This document shows, piece after piece, positions 25,695 to 34,781 of a DNA stretch of 64,000 bases. Source of the stretch: Betaproteobacteria bacterium (lineage in GTDB: Bacteria; Pseudomonadota; Gammaproteobacteria; Burkholderiales; Thiobacillaceae); the NCBI GenBank assembly GCA_020049415.1, contig JAIFKV010000081.1, positions 1 to 64,000 of the forward strand, given 5' to 3'. The number at the start of each line of letters is the position of its first letter. The first letter of the stretch is position 1. A model generated the notes under the pieces. It did not search any database, was not told where the DNA came from, and worked only from the letters and a program-made list of their open reading frames with translations. A program made the translations under genes and the position numbers.

Positions 25695-28600
25695 TTGCGC
25701 CTCAAACACATCCACATCGCCGGTTTCAAATCGTTTGTCGATCCCGTCACCTTGCCGGCCAGCGCTCAGTTGACCGGCATCGTCGGTCCCAACGGTTGCG
25801 GCAAATCCAACGTCATCGACGCGGTGCGCTGGGTACTGGGCGAATCGAAGGCGCGCGAATTGCGCGGGGCCAGCATGCAGGACGTGATTTTCAATGGTTC
25901 CAGCGGACGCAAACCGGCTTCGCGCGCGTCGGTGGAACTGCTGTTCGACAACAGTGACGGCAAGGCCGCCGGGCAGTGGTCGCAATATGCCGAAATCGCC
26001 GTCAAGCGGGTGCTGACGCGAGCCGGCGATTCCAGCTATCACATCAATAACGTGCAGGTCCGCAAGCGCGACATGGCCGATCTGTTCCTTGGCACCGGCC
26101 TCGGTGGCGATGCTTACGCGATCATTGAACAGGGCATGATTTCGCGCATCATCGAGGCGAAGCCGGAGGAACTGCGCGGCTTTCTGGAAGAAGCCGCCGG
26201 CGTGTCGAAATACAAGGAGCGCCGCAAGGAAACCGAAAGCCGGTTGCGCGATACGCGGGAGAACCTGGATCGGGTATCCGATATTCGCGAAGAACTCGGC
26301 CGGCAACTGGAGAAGCTGGGCGTGCAGGCGGAAGTGGCGCGGCAATATTTCCTGCTTGATGCCGATCGCACGCTGAAGACGCAGTGGTTGGCGTTGACGC
26401 GCAAACGCGAGGCGCAAAGCCGGCAAGCTGAACTGGCGCGCCAGATGGAAGCCGCGCGCACCGATATCGAAGCCAAGACCGCCGAATTACGCCGGCTGGA
26501 ATCCGAACTCGAAAGTCAGCGTCTGGCGCAGTTCGAGGCCACGGAAAACCTGAATCAGGCACAAGCCCGGTTCTATCTGGAAAGCGGCGAAGTGGCGCGG
26601 GTGGAACAGGAATTGCGCCACTTGCACGCCACGCGCGAACGCCTGGCCAACGAGATACGCCTGAATCAGGAACGCCAGACGCAGACCTTGGCCGAGCAAC
26701 AGGCGGCGCAAACGCAAGGCGAGCAAAATCAGATTGAACTTGAACGTGCTGAAGAGCAGGCGGAAGTACTCGCCGAACGTGCCGCGCAAGCCGGTGAAGC
26801 CATGCCGGATGCCGAAAATGCGATGCGCGAAGCGCAGACCGCAGTCGCCACACAGCAACGCGAAATGAGCCGGTTCGAGCAAGCCGCGCAACTGGAAGAT
26901 GCCAACCGGGCGCATGCCGAAAAGGTGATCGAACAGCTCAAGGCGCGCGAACTGCGGCTGCTGCAGGAACAGAAGAGTCTGGCCGAAAACGACGAAGCCG
27001 CGCTGGAGCAGCAACAGATTGCGCTGGAGACCGAACAAGAGCGAACCGAGCGGCTGACCGATTATCTTGCCGCCGCGCGCGCCGAATTGCCGCAACATGA
27101 AGCGCGCTTGGCGCAAGCGCGACAGGCGCTGGACAGCCGCAAACGTGAATTGCATCGACTGGAAGCAGAAACCGCAGCACTGAGCAAGTTGCAAGCCGGC
27201 GTGCAGAAATCGGAAAGTCAGGGTGCGGCTTGGCTGGCTGCTTCAGGTCTGCAGAACGCCACGCGCCTATGGCAGGAAATCCACGTTGAAGAGGGCTGGG
27301 ATACTGCCGTTGAAGCGGCGCTGGGCGAAGCCATGGCGGCGCTGGCGGTAGAGGCGAAAATCGAATGGACGCTTGACCCGCCGGAAGCGCGCTTCGAGTT
27401 GTTGCTTGATTGCGATTTAATAGGGGAAGCAAAACAAACAGGGGACAGACCACGATTTTATGAAGCTCAAAATCGTGGTCTGTCCCCCATTGCTTCTGCT
27501 ATTGGTTTCCCTATTAGTTCGCTATCCCCGATTAAATCGTTGATTCATTCCGACAACCCGCTGATTGCACGTTTCCTTGACGATCGGCTGGCCTTGGCTT
27601 TCGCCACCGAAAATTTAGCTGACGCGTTACAACAGCGGGCGATGTTGCCGCCGGGTGGCTTTATCACCACGCGTGATGGTCATCGCGTCAGCCGCGACAG
27701 TCTGATCTTCAACGCGCCGGAAAAAGCGCATCAGGGGTTGCTGGCACGGGCGCGCGAAATCGAGCGTCTGCAACAGGAAAGTGATTTGGCGCAGGCCAGT
27801 GTCGAGGAAATTGCAGAACAAGTAACCCAGGCCGAAGCCACGCTACAGACCGCGCGCCGTCAGGGCGAAGCATTACAAACTCAACTTGGTCAAGCGCAAA
27901 CGCAAATCCACCAGTTGCAAGTCAGTTTGGTACGGGTGCAGGAAGCCGCACGCCGGGTCGCCGACCGGCGCGCGCAAATCGAACGCGAACTGAACGAGAT
28001 TTACGATCACCTCGCGGTTGAAGAAGAAACCTGGAACGAGGCCAGCGAACGTAATCGTGAAGCCTTGTTGGAAGTTGATTCCGCGCGTGAGCGCTTCGAC
28101 GATGCTCGCGAAGCCCGACGCGAGGCGGATCTGAAATTACAGACGCTGCGCGAATTGCATCGGCGGGTTGAGCGGGAAGCGCAGGAAGCGGCTTTTCAGG
28201 CGCGTTCGCTGGCGACACGATTGCAAGATTTGGAGCATCGCGGCGCACGCGCGGAAGCGGTGCTCGCCGATCTCGGCGCGAATCAAGCGCGCTTGCAAAA
28301 CGAACTTGATCAGGCAAATGATCTCACCTCGCTTGCCGCGCTGGATATTGCGCTGACCAAACGACAAAGCGCGGAAGCCGAGCTGACCGCCGTGCGCGAA
28401 GCGCTGGAAGGCGCCAATACCGCATTGCGCGATCTGGACGCAGCACGGTTGACGTGTGAACGTGGGCTGGAACCGCTGAAGGAACGCGCCGTCAGTTTTG
28501 AATTGAAATTGCAGGAAGCCCAGCTGAATGAAGTGCGTTATGCCGAGGAACTGGAAAACGTCGACGAACTGGAATTGCAAACGCATGCGCAAACCGCCGG

Positions 28601-29279
28601 CATTGTCAGCCGCAGTGAAAGCTGGCTGAAAACAGAACTGGGTCGTTTGGAGAGCGATATCAACGTGCTTGGCCCGGTCAACATGGCCGCGCTGGATGAA
28701 CTCAAGGCAGCACAAGAGCGCAAACAGTATCTGGACGATCAATCGCTTGATCTGGAAACCGCCGCCGCGACACTGGAAGAAGCCATCCGCCGCATCGACG
28801 CGGAAACCCGCACTCGCCTGAAAGACACTTACGACCGTGTCAGCCGCGAGTTCAAGTTGCTGTTCACCGAGCTGTTTGGTGGTGGCGAGGCGCAGTTGAC
28901 GCTGACCGGCGAAGAAATTCTCGACGCCGGCCTGACTGTACTGGCGCAACCGCCGGGGAAGAAAAACAGTTCGATCCATCTGCTCTCTGGCGGCGAAAAA
29001 GCGTTGACCGCGCTGTCGCTGGTATTCGCATTTTTCCGCCTCAACCCGGCGCCGTTTTGTCTGCTGGATGAAGTCGATGCGCCGCTGGATGACAGCAATA
29101 CCGAACGCTATTGCAAGCTGGTGACCAAAATGTCGGCCGAGACGCAGTTCCTGTTCATTACCCATAACCGCATCACCATGGAAATGGCGCACAACCTGGT
29201 CGGCGTCACCATGCCGGAACCGGGGGTTTCCAGGCCGGTGGCGGTGGATGTGGAAGACGCGGTGCGGATGGCGGTATGA
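25695..29279 (+). CDS. smc: chromosome partition protein SMC
   Basis: 1194-aa condensin ATPase that, with ScpA/ScpB, compacts and segregates chromosomes. Head: Walker A GPNGCGKSN near residue 33 and the QGMISRIIEAKPEELR region; long coiled coils (about 170-500 and 680-1020); hinge about 505-665; C-terminal head with LLSGGEKALTALSL and Walker B FCLLDEVDAPLDDSN. TTG 25695 gives the canonical start (RLKHIHIAGFKSF), but no ribosome site is seen. Odd: in the hinge region (residues about 577-615) the chain contains a segment encoded by a palindromic repeat (27441-27487), kept in frame. Confidence 0.95.
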   Translation: MRLKHIHIAGFKSFVDPVTLPASAQLTGIVGPNGCGKSNVIDAVRWVLGESKARELRGASMQDVIFNGSSGRKPASRASVELLFDNSDGKAAGQWSQYAEIAVKRVLTRAGDSSYHINNVQVRKRDMADLFLGTGLGGDAYAIIEQGMISRIIEAKPEELRGFLEEAAGVSKYKERRKETESRLRDTRENLDRVSDIREELGRQLEKLGVQAEVARQYFLLDADRTLKTQWLALTRKREAQSRQAELARQMEAARTDIEAKTAELRRLESELESQRLAQFEATENLNQAQARFYLESGEVARVEQELRHLHATRERLANEIRLNQERQTQTLAEQQAAQTQGEQNQIELERAEEQAEVLAERAAQAGEAMPDAENAMREAQTAVATQQREMSRFEQAAQLEDANRAHAEKVIEQLKARELRLLQEQKSLAENDEAALEQQQIALETEQERTERLTDYLAAARAELPQHEARLAQARQALDSRKRELHRLEAETAALSKLQAGVQKSESQGAAWLAASGLQNATRLWQEIHVEEGWDTAVEAALGEAMAALAVEAKIEWTLDPPEARFELLLDCDLIGEAKQTGDRPRFYEAQNRGLSPIASAIGFPISSLSPIKSLIHSDNPLIARFLDDRLALAFATENLADALQQRAMLPPGGFITTRDGHRVSRDSLIFNAPEKAHQGLLARAREIERLQQESDLAQASVEEIAEQVTQAEATLQTARRQGEALQTQLGQAQTQIHQLQVSLVRVQEAARRVADRRAQIERELNEIYDHLAVEEETWNEASERNREALLEVDSARERFDDAREARREADLKLQTLRELHRRVEREAQEAAFQARSLATRLQDLEHRGARAEAVLADLGANQARLQNELDQANDLTSLAALDIALTKRQSAEAELTAVREALEGANTALRDLDAARLTCERGLEPLKERAVSFELKLQEAQLNEVRYAEELENVDELELQTHAQTAGIVSRSESWLKTELGRLESDINVLGPVNMAALDELKAAQERKQYLDDQSLDLETAAATLEEAIRRIDAETRTRLKDTYDRVSREFKLLFTELFGGGEAQLTLTGEEILDAGLTVLAQPPGKKNSSIHLLSGGEKALTALSLVFAFFRLNPAPFCLLDEVDAPLDDSNTERYCKLVTKMSAETQFLFITHNRITMEMAHNLVGVTMPEPGVSRPVAVDVEDAVRMAV
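27441..27487. repeat. perfect 19-bp inverted repeat inserted in smc
   Basis: Arms GGGGACAGACCACGATTTT (27441-27459) and its exact complement (27469-27487) with a 9-base loop. Weaker outer pairing (AATAGGG near 27419 with CCCTATT near 27509) suggests a larger unit of about 95 bp. The GGGGACAGACCACG core is a dispersed-repeat motif in several Proteobacteria. It is translated in frame (GDRPRFYEAQNRGLSPI). Confidence 0.8.
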
Positions 29280-29992
29280 ACATGCTTCAAACACGAATGT
29301 TCGCGCTGGATGCTTCATGGTTGCGCATGCTGCTGAGTGCGGTAGTCATGCTGGCAGTGTTCGAATTCACCTCGCTGGATATCTGGCTGGAAGACGCTTG
29401 TTTCCAGTCCGGAAAATTCGTTGGCTATGGCAATTGGTGGCTGGATGTGTTCAGCCACCAATGGGTCAAATGGGCAATGATCGTCATTGCCCTGCTGGTC
29501 TGGCTGCGCGTAATTGCAAGCGGGTTCATCCGGCGTTGGCAGATCGATCGGCGGCGTTGGGTTGCAGTGGGGGTGGCCATGCTGCTGGCTCCGGCCACTG
29601 TGGGCGTGCTGAAGCATTTCAGCGAAACACATTGCCCCTGGGATCTGCTGCGTTACGGCGGTGATGCGCCTTACGTCAAACTGCTGGAATGGTCCCCGGT
29701 CAACGAACCTGGGCGCTGTTTCCCAGCGGGCCATGCCACGACAGGTTTCGCGTTGTTCGGCTTCGTTCTGCTCTGGCGCGGACGTAACCGGCGCATGGCC
29801 AATCTGGCTTGGTGGATAGCATTCTCAGCCGGTTTCGTCCTGGGTTGGGGACAGCAGATGCGTGGCGCACATTTTCTATCGCATACGCTGTGGTCAGCCT
29901 GGGTGTGCTGGGCGGTTTGCCTGCTGCTGTTTGCCGCGTTACATAAGCCGGAAGCCGAACCGGCAGAACCCGCAATCAAGCCGGCGCTTTGA
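29276..29992 (+). CDS. PAP2-family membrane phosphatase
   Basis: 238 aa with five or six membrane helices and the three-part phosphatidic acid phosphatase signature: KHFSETHCPWDLLRYGG (motif 1 with Lys), RCFPAGHATTGFALFG (motif 2, catalytic His) and MRGAHFLSHTLWSAW (motif 3, nucleophile His). The CPWD variant resembles PAP2 proteins that act on lipid A or undecaprenyl pyrophosphate; the exact substrate is unknown. ATG 29276 overlaps the smc stop (ATGA). The 3' end overlaps the convergent HDOD gene by 17 bp. Confidence 0.85.
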   Translation: MNMLQTRMFALDASWLRMLLSAVVMLAVFEFTSLDIWLEDACFQSGKFVGYGNWWLDVFSHQWVKWAMIVIALLVWLRVIASGFIRRWQIDRRRWVAVGVAMLLAPATVGVLKHFSETHCPWDLLRYGGDAPYVKLLEWSPVNEPGRCFPAGHATTGFALFGFVLLWRGRNRRMANLAWWIAFSAGFVLGWGQQMRGAHFLSHTLWSAWVCWAVCLLLFAALHKPEAEPAEPAIKPAL

Positions 29993-31493
29993 TCTTGCCC
30001 AAGCCGCGCGCCGCTTGCAGGCAAAGCATCTTGAAGTCGGTGTAGGTAAGGGGATCGAGGCCGCACTCGTGTTTGCCACGATCTGCGTAGATCAGGCCGA
30101 TCGGCTTGGTGCCGTTGTACAGACTCATGGAGAAGAAATCGCCCTCACCGAGCATGGTTTGCATCTTGGGTGAAATCATCGGCCAGAGTTTCTGGCGATT
30201 GCCCTCGTTGAGCCAGACGCCCTGCATTTTGCTCATCATTTGGCTGAATAAATCTTTGTTGGCGAGTGTGAATTCAAAATGACGCAGCGGGTCATCGGCG
30301 GCAATGCCGTGGCTAAAGCGCGCTTTGACGCGGGTGCCGTCCGGCGTCTGCATGGCGAAGATGATGCGGGTGAGGCCGAGTCCGGTATGCAAACCTTTGA
30401 GGATGACGGCGGACATCTGGTTGAGGGTCAGGCTGCCATCGAGATGCTGATCGATGTTCTTCAATGTTTCCCGGAAAACCTGCTTGTCTGGCATCGGGCA
30501 GACTTCGGGCTCGGGTTCTTCGACCGGCGCAGGCGCTGGGCGAACCGCTTTGATTTCAGCGGGCACGAGCGGCGGAGCAGCGGCTTTTGCGCTGTCAACG
30601 GCATCTTCTTCATCCTCTTCTTCCACCGGCCAGGGGCCGGGGATCATCGGGCCCCAGGTCGCGGCGGGCGGAGCTTCCAGCCAGTTGCAACAACGCGCGA
30701 CACGCGCGGCGTTGGCATGCACGGTGGCGATGACCGTTTCCAGCGCGGCATTTTCCACCCCAGCCAAGGCAATATAGTCGTCGTTCAAGCGCTCATACCA
30801 CCAACCGCGTTCGCTGATACGCGCAATTTCGAGGCAAGCGGACAAGATGACCTGGCGCGGCCGATCGGCATTGACCGGGCTGAGAAGATCCAGCGTCAGG
30901 GGGGGGATATTCCAGTTCTTCAGCAAGGGCAGTCGCAGATTGTCCAGACTGTCGCCCAGCACGCTGGTTTCCGCTTCGACGTTGGATAACCGCCGACGCT
31001 GACGCCGCAGGCGAATCGCTTGCTCCGGCATGCGCAACCAGATCAGCAATTCGGGCGCGAAGTGAAGCAGTGCGGCAACTTGAACTTCCTCGGCGCGAAT
31101 GTCGCTGTGCAGGACCGCGAAATCGCGCGCTTGCCAAGCGGCGTGCTGGGCGCTTCTGGCCAGCGCATGCACCGCCGCAAGCGCTCGCGGATCCCGAGAA
31201 AACGGGCTGTCTTCAAAGATGGGCAAGCGTCTGGCCGCATCCAGATAGGCGCCGATTCCTTGCATCATCAGCGCATGTTCGACAGTGCAAACCTCGGCAT
31301 CGGATCGCTCGCTGATGCGTTTGTTGATGGTGTGCAGGGTGAAGAAAGTGGCCAGCGGGTCGGCCAGAATCTCCGTTGCTACCTCGCGCGCGGTGACATG
31401 CTCGCGGCGTACGCCAAACCTAATCAGCGTGGCGTGTGTATGCCGAAAGATCGGCACTACGCCTGGTTTCAGCCGTTCCAGACTATTAGTCAT
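29976..31493 (-). CDS. HDOD-domain protein with GAF-like C-terminus
   Basis: 505 aa. An HDOD-like helical region (about 20-280) is recognisable by ATEILADPLATFFTLHTINKR and DFAVLHSDIRAEEVQVAALLHFAPELL. An acidic/Pro-rich linker (290-345, VEEEDEEDAV) leads to a GAF-like domain (about 350-500: LNQMSAVILKGLHTGLGLTRIIFAM, GLIYADRGKHECGLDP). HDOD proteins are signalling scaffolds without catalytic His-Asp. Its start overlaps the methyltransferase stop (TAATG), and it is the last gene of the run from lpxB through motAB, suggesting a role in motility or surface signalling. Confidence 0.8.
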   Translation of the reverse strand: MTNSLERLKPGVVPIFRHTHATLIRFGVRREHVTAREVATEILADPLATFFTLHTINKRISERSDAEVCTVEHALMMQGIGAYLDAARRLPIFEDSPFSRDPRALAAVHALARSAQHAAWQARDFAVLHSDIRAEEVQVAALLHFAPELLIWLRMPEQAIRLRRQRRRLSNVEAETSVLGDSLDNLRLPLLKNWNIPPLTLDLLSPVNADRPRQVILSACLEIARISERGWWYERLNDDYIALAGVENAALETVIATVHANAARVARCCNWLEAPPAATWGPMIPGPWPVEEEDEEDAVDSAKAAAPPLVPAEIKAVRPAPAPVEEPEPEVCPMPDKQVFRETLKNIDQHLDGSLTLNQMSAVILKGLHTGLGLTRIIFAMQTPDGTRVKARFSHGIAADDPLRHFEFTLANKDLFSQMMSKMQGVWLNEGNRQKLWPMISPKMQTMLGEGDFFSMSLYNGTKPIGLIYADRGKHECGLDPLTYTDFKMLCLQAARGLGKIKAPA

Positions 31494-32359
31494 TACAGCC
31501 TCCAGATCAGAAGACGGGCATGGGAGAGGTCACCCAATTCGACGATTTCATCCGCATCAACATCCGGAATTGCGAATGTATTACTGATCAACACACTGCC
31601 AGATTTCATTTCCTGGCGCGCCTTCGCCCACAGCCGCGACATCGGGGCGGGGGATAAGTAGGCGTAGACCACGTCGTAAGCGGACAAGTCGGCCTGCCAG
31701 ATACTGCCCAAGCGTATATCGGCGCGCGCGCCGCTGAAAAACAGTCTGAGTTTGCTGATCAACCAGTTGAGCGGGGCGGCTTCGATTCCCGCCAGATGCA
31801 CATCCGGACGCAATGTGTGGATACGCGCCAAGGGGCCGCCAAGACCACAGCCCAGATCAATCAAGCGGCCCTGTTCAGGCAGTCGCAGCGCCAACGCTTC
31901 GGCTGCGCGGGCGCTGGACAGATAAAGTGGTACGCGGGTTTTTATAGCGCCGAATGAGGTCAGCAGAAGAAGAAGAAAAGCGGCCAGGAACCAGTTGGCA
32001 TCAATACCACCGGGGCTCGACTGCAGATAAAGCGTCATCCCGACCAACGGGAGAAAGCACAGGTTGATGTAGCGCCACCAGATCGGCAAGCGCCATAGCC
32101 AGGCTAGCAGCGCTGCGCTGAAGGAAACCAGAAGAAGCAGAAAAATCGGCGAGGGCAGTGCGCCCAGGCTGCTCAGCAGCAAAGCCAATGCGATGCCCGG
32201 CAAATGCGCCAGCAATGCGGCCAGAGCCGGAGGCAAGCGCGAAATCAAGGCAACCGAGGCTGATAAGGAAATGATCGCCAACCCGGAAGGCGATTGCGCC
32301 GAGTTGGCTTGCTCAGGGTCGGAACTGGATGCACACAGTTGAGCATCAAGGTTTGACAT
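31493..32359 (-). CDS. membrane-anchored class I SAM methyltransferase
   Basis: 288 aa. The first 145 residues hold four or five hydrophobic segments (e.g. IFLLLLVSFSAALLAWLW, WFLAAFLLLLLTSFGA). Then comes a Rossmann methyltransferase domain with SAM motif I GRLIDLGCGLGGPLARI and later YDVVYAYLSPAPMSRLW and GSVLISNTFAIPD. The domain order puts the catalytic part in the cytoplasm next to the membrane. Its target is unknown. It overlaps motB by 14 bp and the HDOD gene by 1 bp, so it is tightly coupled to the stator genes. Confidence 0.8.
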   Translation of the reverse strand: MSNLDAQLCASSSDPEQANSAQSPSGLAIISLSASVALISRLPPALAALLAHLPGIALALLLSSLGALPSPIFLLLLVSFSAALLAWLWRLPIWWRYINLCFLPLVGMTLYLQSSPGGIDANWFLAAFLLLLLTSFGAIKTRVPLYLSSARAAEALALRLPEQGRLIDLGCGLGGPLARIHTLRPDVHLAGIEAAPLNWLISKLRLFFSGARADIRLGSIWQADLSAYDVVYAYLSPAPMSRLWAKARQEMKSGSVLISNTFAIPDVDADEIVELGDLSHARLLIWRL

Positions 32360-33272
32360 CCAGTTTCTCCGCGACCTCCTGGGCGGTCTGCGCTTCGATC
32401 TGACGTGATTCTTTGGTGATGGCGTTTTCGGCTTTTTTGTTCATGACGATGATCGAAATTCGTCTGTTAACGGGGGAGTTGGGGTCATCTTTTTCGAATG
32501 GAATGGCTGATCCGAGGCCGACTACGCGCATCATTTTGCCGTCTTCCAAGCCGCCGGCGACCAGTTCGCGGCGCGAAGCATTGGCGCGGTCAGCGGAGAG
32601 TTCCCAGTTGCTGTAGCCAGCAACGCCACCATAATAGGGGACCGCGTCGGTGTGTCCGGACAAGCTGATGCGGTTGGGCAGTTCATTCAGGGTTTTGCCA
32701 ATTTCACGCAGAATGTCACGCGTGTAGGACTTCATTACCGCGCCGCCAGAGTCAAACATTGGGCGATTCTTGTCATCGACGATCTGGATACGCAGACCTT
32801 CGCTGGTAATGTCGATCTTCAACTGTTTCTTGAACTGCTTCATCTTCGGGTTGTTGGCGACAGCCTTGTCCAGTTTTTCCTTGATATCTTGCAGCCGCGC
32901 AGCTTCTTCTTGTTCCATTTGTTTCTTCGCGCGGCTGGCGTCGAGGTTGATGGCTCGGGTGCTTTCGACATCTCCCCGCTTGACCTGGCCGGTGCTGCGG
33001 GTGAGGTCGGTGCCGCCACCTTTGACGATGCTGGAAGAATCACCAGAGCCTTCGCCACCAGCCAGGGCAACTTTGAGCGGGGTCTGGAAATACTGCGCGA
33101 TACCCGCCAATTTGGCTTTCGAAGTGGAGCCGAGCAGCCACATCAGCAGAAAGAACGCCATCATCGCAGTGACGAAGTCGGCATAGGCAATTTTCCATGC
33201 GCCGCCATGCGCGCCGCCGCTGATCTTCTTGATGCGTTTGATGACTATAGGTCTTTGTGAATCGTCTGCCAT
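32346..33272 (-). CDS. motB: flagellar stator protein MotB
   Basis: 308 aa. One membrane helix with the proton-carrying Asp in KIAYADFVTAMMAFFLLMWLLG, a plug and linker (about 60-150), and a C-terminal OmpA-like peptidoglycan-binding domain (ISLSGHTDAVPYY, NWELSADRANASRRELV, NRRISIIVM). It anchors the MotA ring and couples proton flow to rotation. The cytoplasmic start VIKRIKKISGGAHGGAWK is typical of MotB rather than of a plain OmpA protein. motA is directly upstream. Confidence 0.95.
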   Translation of the reverse strand: MADDSQRPIVIKRIKKISGGAHGGAWKIAYADFVTAMMAFFLLMWLLGSTSKAKLAGIAQYFQTPLKVALAGGEGSGDSSSIVKGGGTDLTRSTGQVKRGDVESTRAINLDASRAKKQMEQEEAARLQDIKEKLDKAVANNPKMKQFKKQLKIDITSEGLRIQIVDDKNRPMFDSGGAVMKSYTRDILREIGKTLNELPNRISLSGHTDAVPYYGGVAGYSNWELSADRANASRRELVAGGLEDGKMMRVVGLGSAIPFEKDDPNSPVNRRISIIVMNKKAENAITKESRQIEAQTAQEVAEKLDVKP

Positions 33273-33317
33273 CCTGGCTCTCCGCTTGGCGTTGTCCGTC
33301 TACCGTTTAACCGGGCT

Positions 33318-34178
33318 TTACTTGCCTTTCCGCGCCTTGATGTCATCTTCCATTTCACGGAAAGATGGACGTTCTGTAGAGAACAGCACCTTACGGCCGA
33401 ATTCGACGCAAGTTTGCGGCGCAAACCCGTTCAAAGATGCAAGCAGGACCACTTTCACGACTTGATACGCCTTGCCCGCTTCAGTCGCCTTTTGCTCCAT
33501 CACCGAGACCAGCGGGGCGAAGAAGCCGTAGGAAATCAGAATGCCGAGGAAGGTGCCGACCAAAGCGTGGCCGATCAGCACACCGAGTTCAGAAGGCGGC
33601 AGATGCAACGATTCCATGGTATGCACCACCCCCATCACCGCCGCGACGATACCGAAAGCGGGCGTCGCATCCGCCAGTTTGGACATCGCATGCGAAGGAT
33701 GCATTTCTTCGTGATGATGGGTTTCCAGTTCGTTGTCCATCAGGTTCTCGATTTCCATTGCCCCCAGGTTGCCGCCTACCATCATGCGCACGTAATCGGT
33801 AATGAAGTCGAGCAGATGATGGTCTGACGTGATGTTGGGATATTTGCCGAAAATGACGCTCTTTTCCGGCTCCTCGACATCCCCTTCGAGCGACATCAAG
33901 CCATCTTTACGCGCTTTGGCGAGCAATTCGAACAACAGGCCAAGCAACTCCATGTAATAGGTTTTGCTGAATTTTGAACCTTTGAAGCAGCCGGCCAATG
34001 CGCTGAGGGTGTGCTTGATGCCATGCATGGAGTTGGCGGCGATGAATGCGCCAATGGCTCCGCCAGCGATCATCACCACTTCAAGCGGTTGCCAGAGTCC
34101 AGCAAGGTGACCGCCAGCCATGGCATAGCCGCCGAAAATACTGCCCAGGACCACGACATAACCAACAATGACGAACAT
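33318..34178 (-). CDS. motA: flagellar stator protein MotA
   Basis: 286 aa, four membrane helices and a large cytoplasmic loop (about 60-170) with charged residues that contact FliG. Family features: VIVGYVVVLGSIFGGYAMAGG, KFSKTYYMELLGLLFELLAKARKDG, and the late helix pair FGIVAAVMGVVHTM / ALVGTFLGILISYGFFAPL. ATG 34178 follows AGGAG. It starts 12 bp after rnhB, placing the stator genes in line with the envelope operon rather than with other flagellar genes. Confidence 0.95.
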   Translation of the reverse strand: MFVIVGYVVVLGSIFGGYAMAGGHLAGLWQPLEVVMIAGGAIGAFIAANSMHGIKHTLSALAGCFKGSKFSKTYYMELLGLLFELLAKARKDGLMSLEGDVEEPEKSVIFGKYPNITSDHHLLDFITDYVRMMVGGNLGAMEIENLMDNELETHHHEEMHPSHAMSKLADATPAFGIVAAVMGVVHTMESLHLPPSELGVLIGHALVGTFLGILISYGFFAPLVSVMEQKATEAGKAYQVVKVVLLASLNGFAPQTCVEFGRKVLFSTERPSFREMEDDIKARKGK

Positions 34179-34190
34179 GTTCAGGCTCTC

Positions 34191-34781
34191 CTAGCGCGTA
34201 ATCGCATTTTGCAAAACTTTTCGAACCGGTCCGAAGCTTCTTCGATGCACCGGGCTGACACCATGTGCCGCAAGCGCCGCCAAGTGCGCAGCCGTAGGAT
34301 AACCGGCATGCTGTTCAAAACCGTAGAGGGGGTAAGTATCGGCCAGGCGACACATTTCTTGATCTCTTTCTGTTTTTGCCAGAATTGAGGCGGCCGAAAT
34401 GCAGGCTTCGCTGGCATCGCCTTTGACGATGGCGCGAGCGGGAATCGGCAATTGCGGGCAACGATTGCCATCGATCAAGGCGAACTCGGCGGCGGGATTC
34501 AGCCCCAGCACCGCGCGTTGCATGGCCAGCATGCTGGCGTGCAGGATGTTGAGTTGTTCGATTTCTTCCACCGTGGCGTAAGCGACCGACCAGGCCAACG
34601 CATGTAGTCTGATTTCGCCGGCCAAGCGAAGTCGACTTCGTGCGGTCAGTTTTTTCGAGTCTTTCAATCCGTCGATGGGGTGTGCCGGATCAAGTATCAC
34701 TGCGGCGGCATAAACCGGCCCCGCCAGCGGACCGCGACCGGCTTCATCGACGCCGCAGACGAACCTGGTTTCAAACTGCAT
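34191..34781 (-). CDS. rnhB: ribonuclease HII
   Basis: 196 aa. Removes RNA from RNA-DNA hybrids and misincorporated ribonucleotides. The catalytic Asp-Glu is in [15 protein letters not shown], the other acidic residues are in FALIDGN and [18 protein letters not shown], and the metal site is complete. Usual length. It overlaps lpxB by 11 bp, the common lpxB-rnhB order. Confidence 0.96.
   Translation of the reverse strand: MQFETRFVCGVDEAGRGPLAGPVYAAAVILDPAHPIDGLKDSKKLTARSRLRLAGEIRLHALAWSVAYATVEEIEQLNILHASMLAMQRAVLGLNPAAEFALIDGNRCPQLPIPARAIVKGDASEACISAASILAKTERDQEMCRLADTYPLYGFEQHAGYPTAAHLAALAAHGVSPVHRRSFGPVRKVLQNAITR

Noticed and set aside
28137-29318. 393-aa minus-strand frame opposite smc
   Set aside because: Lies fully under the conserved SMC C-terminal head and coiled coil; Phe/Gln-rich composition typical of an antisense shadow.
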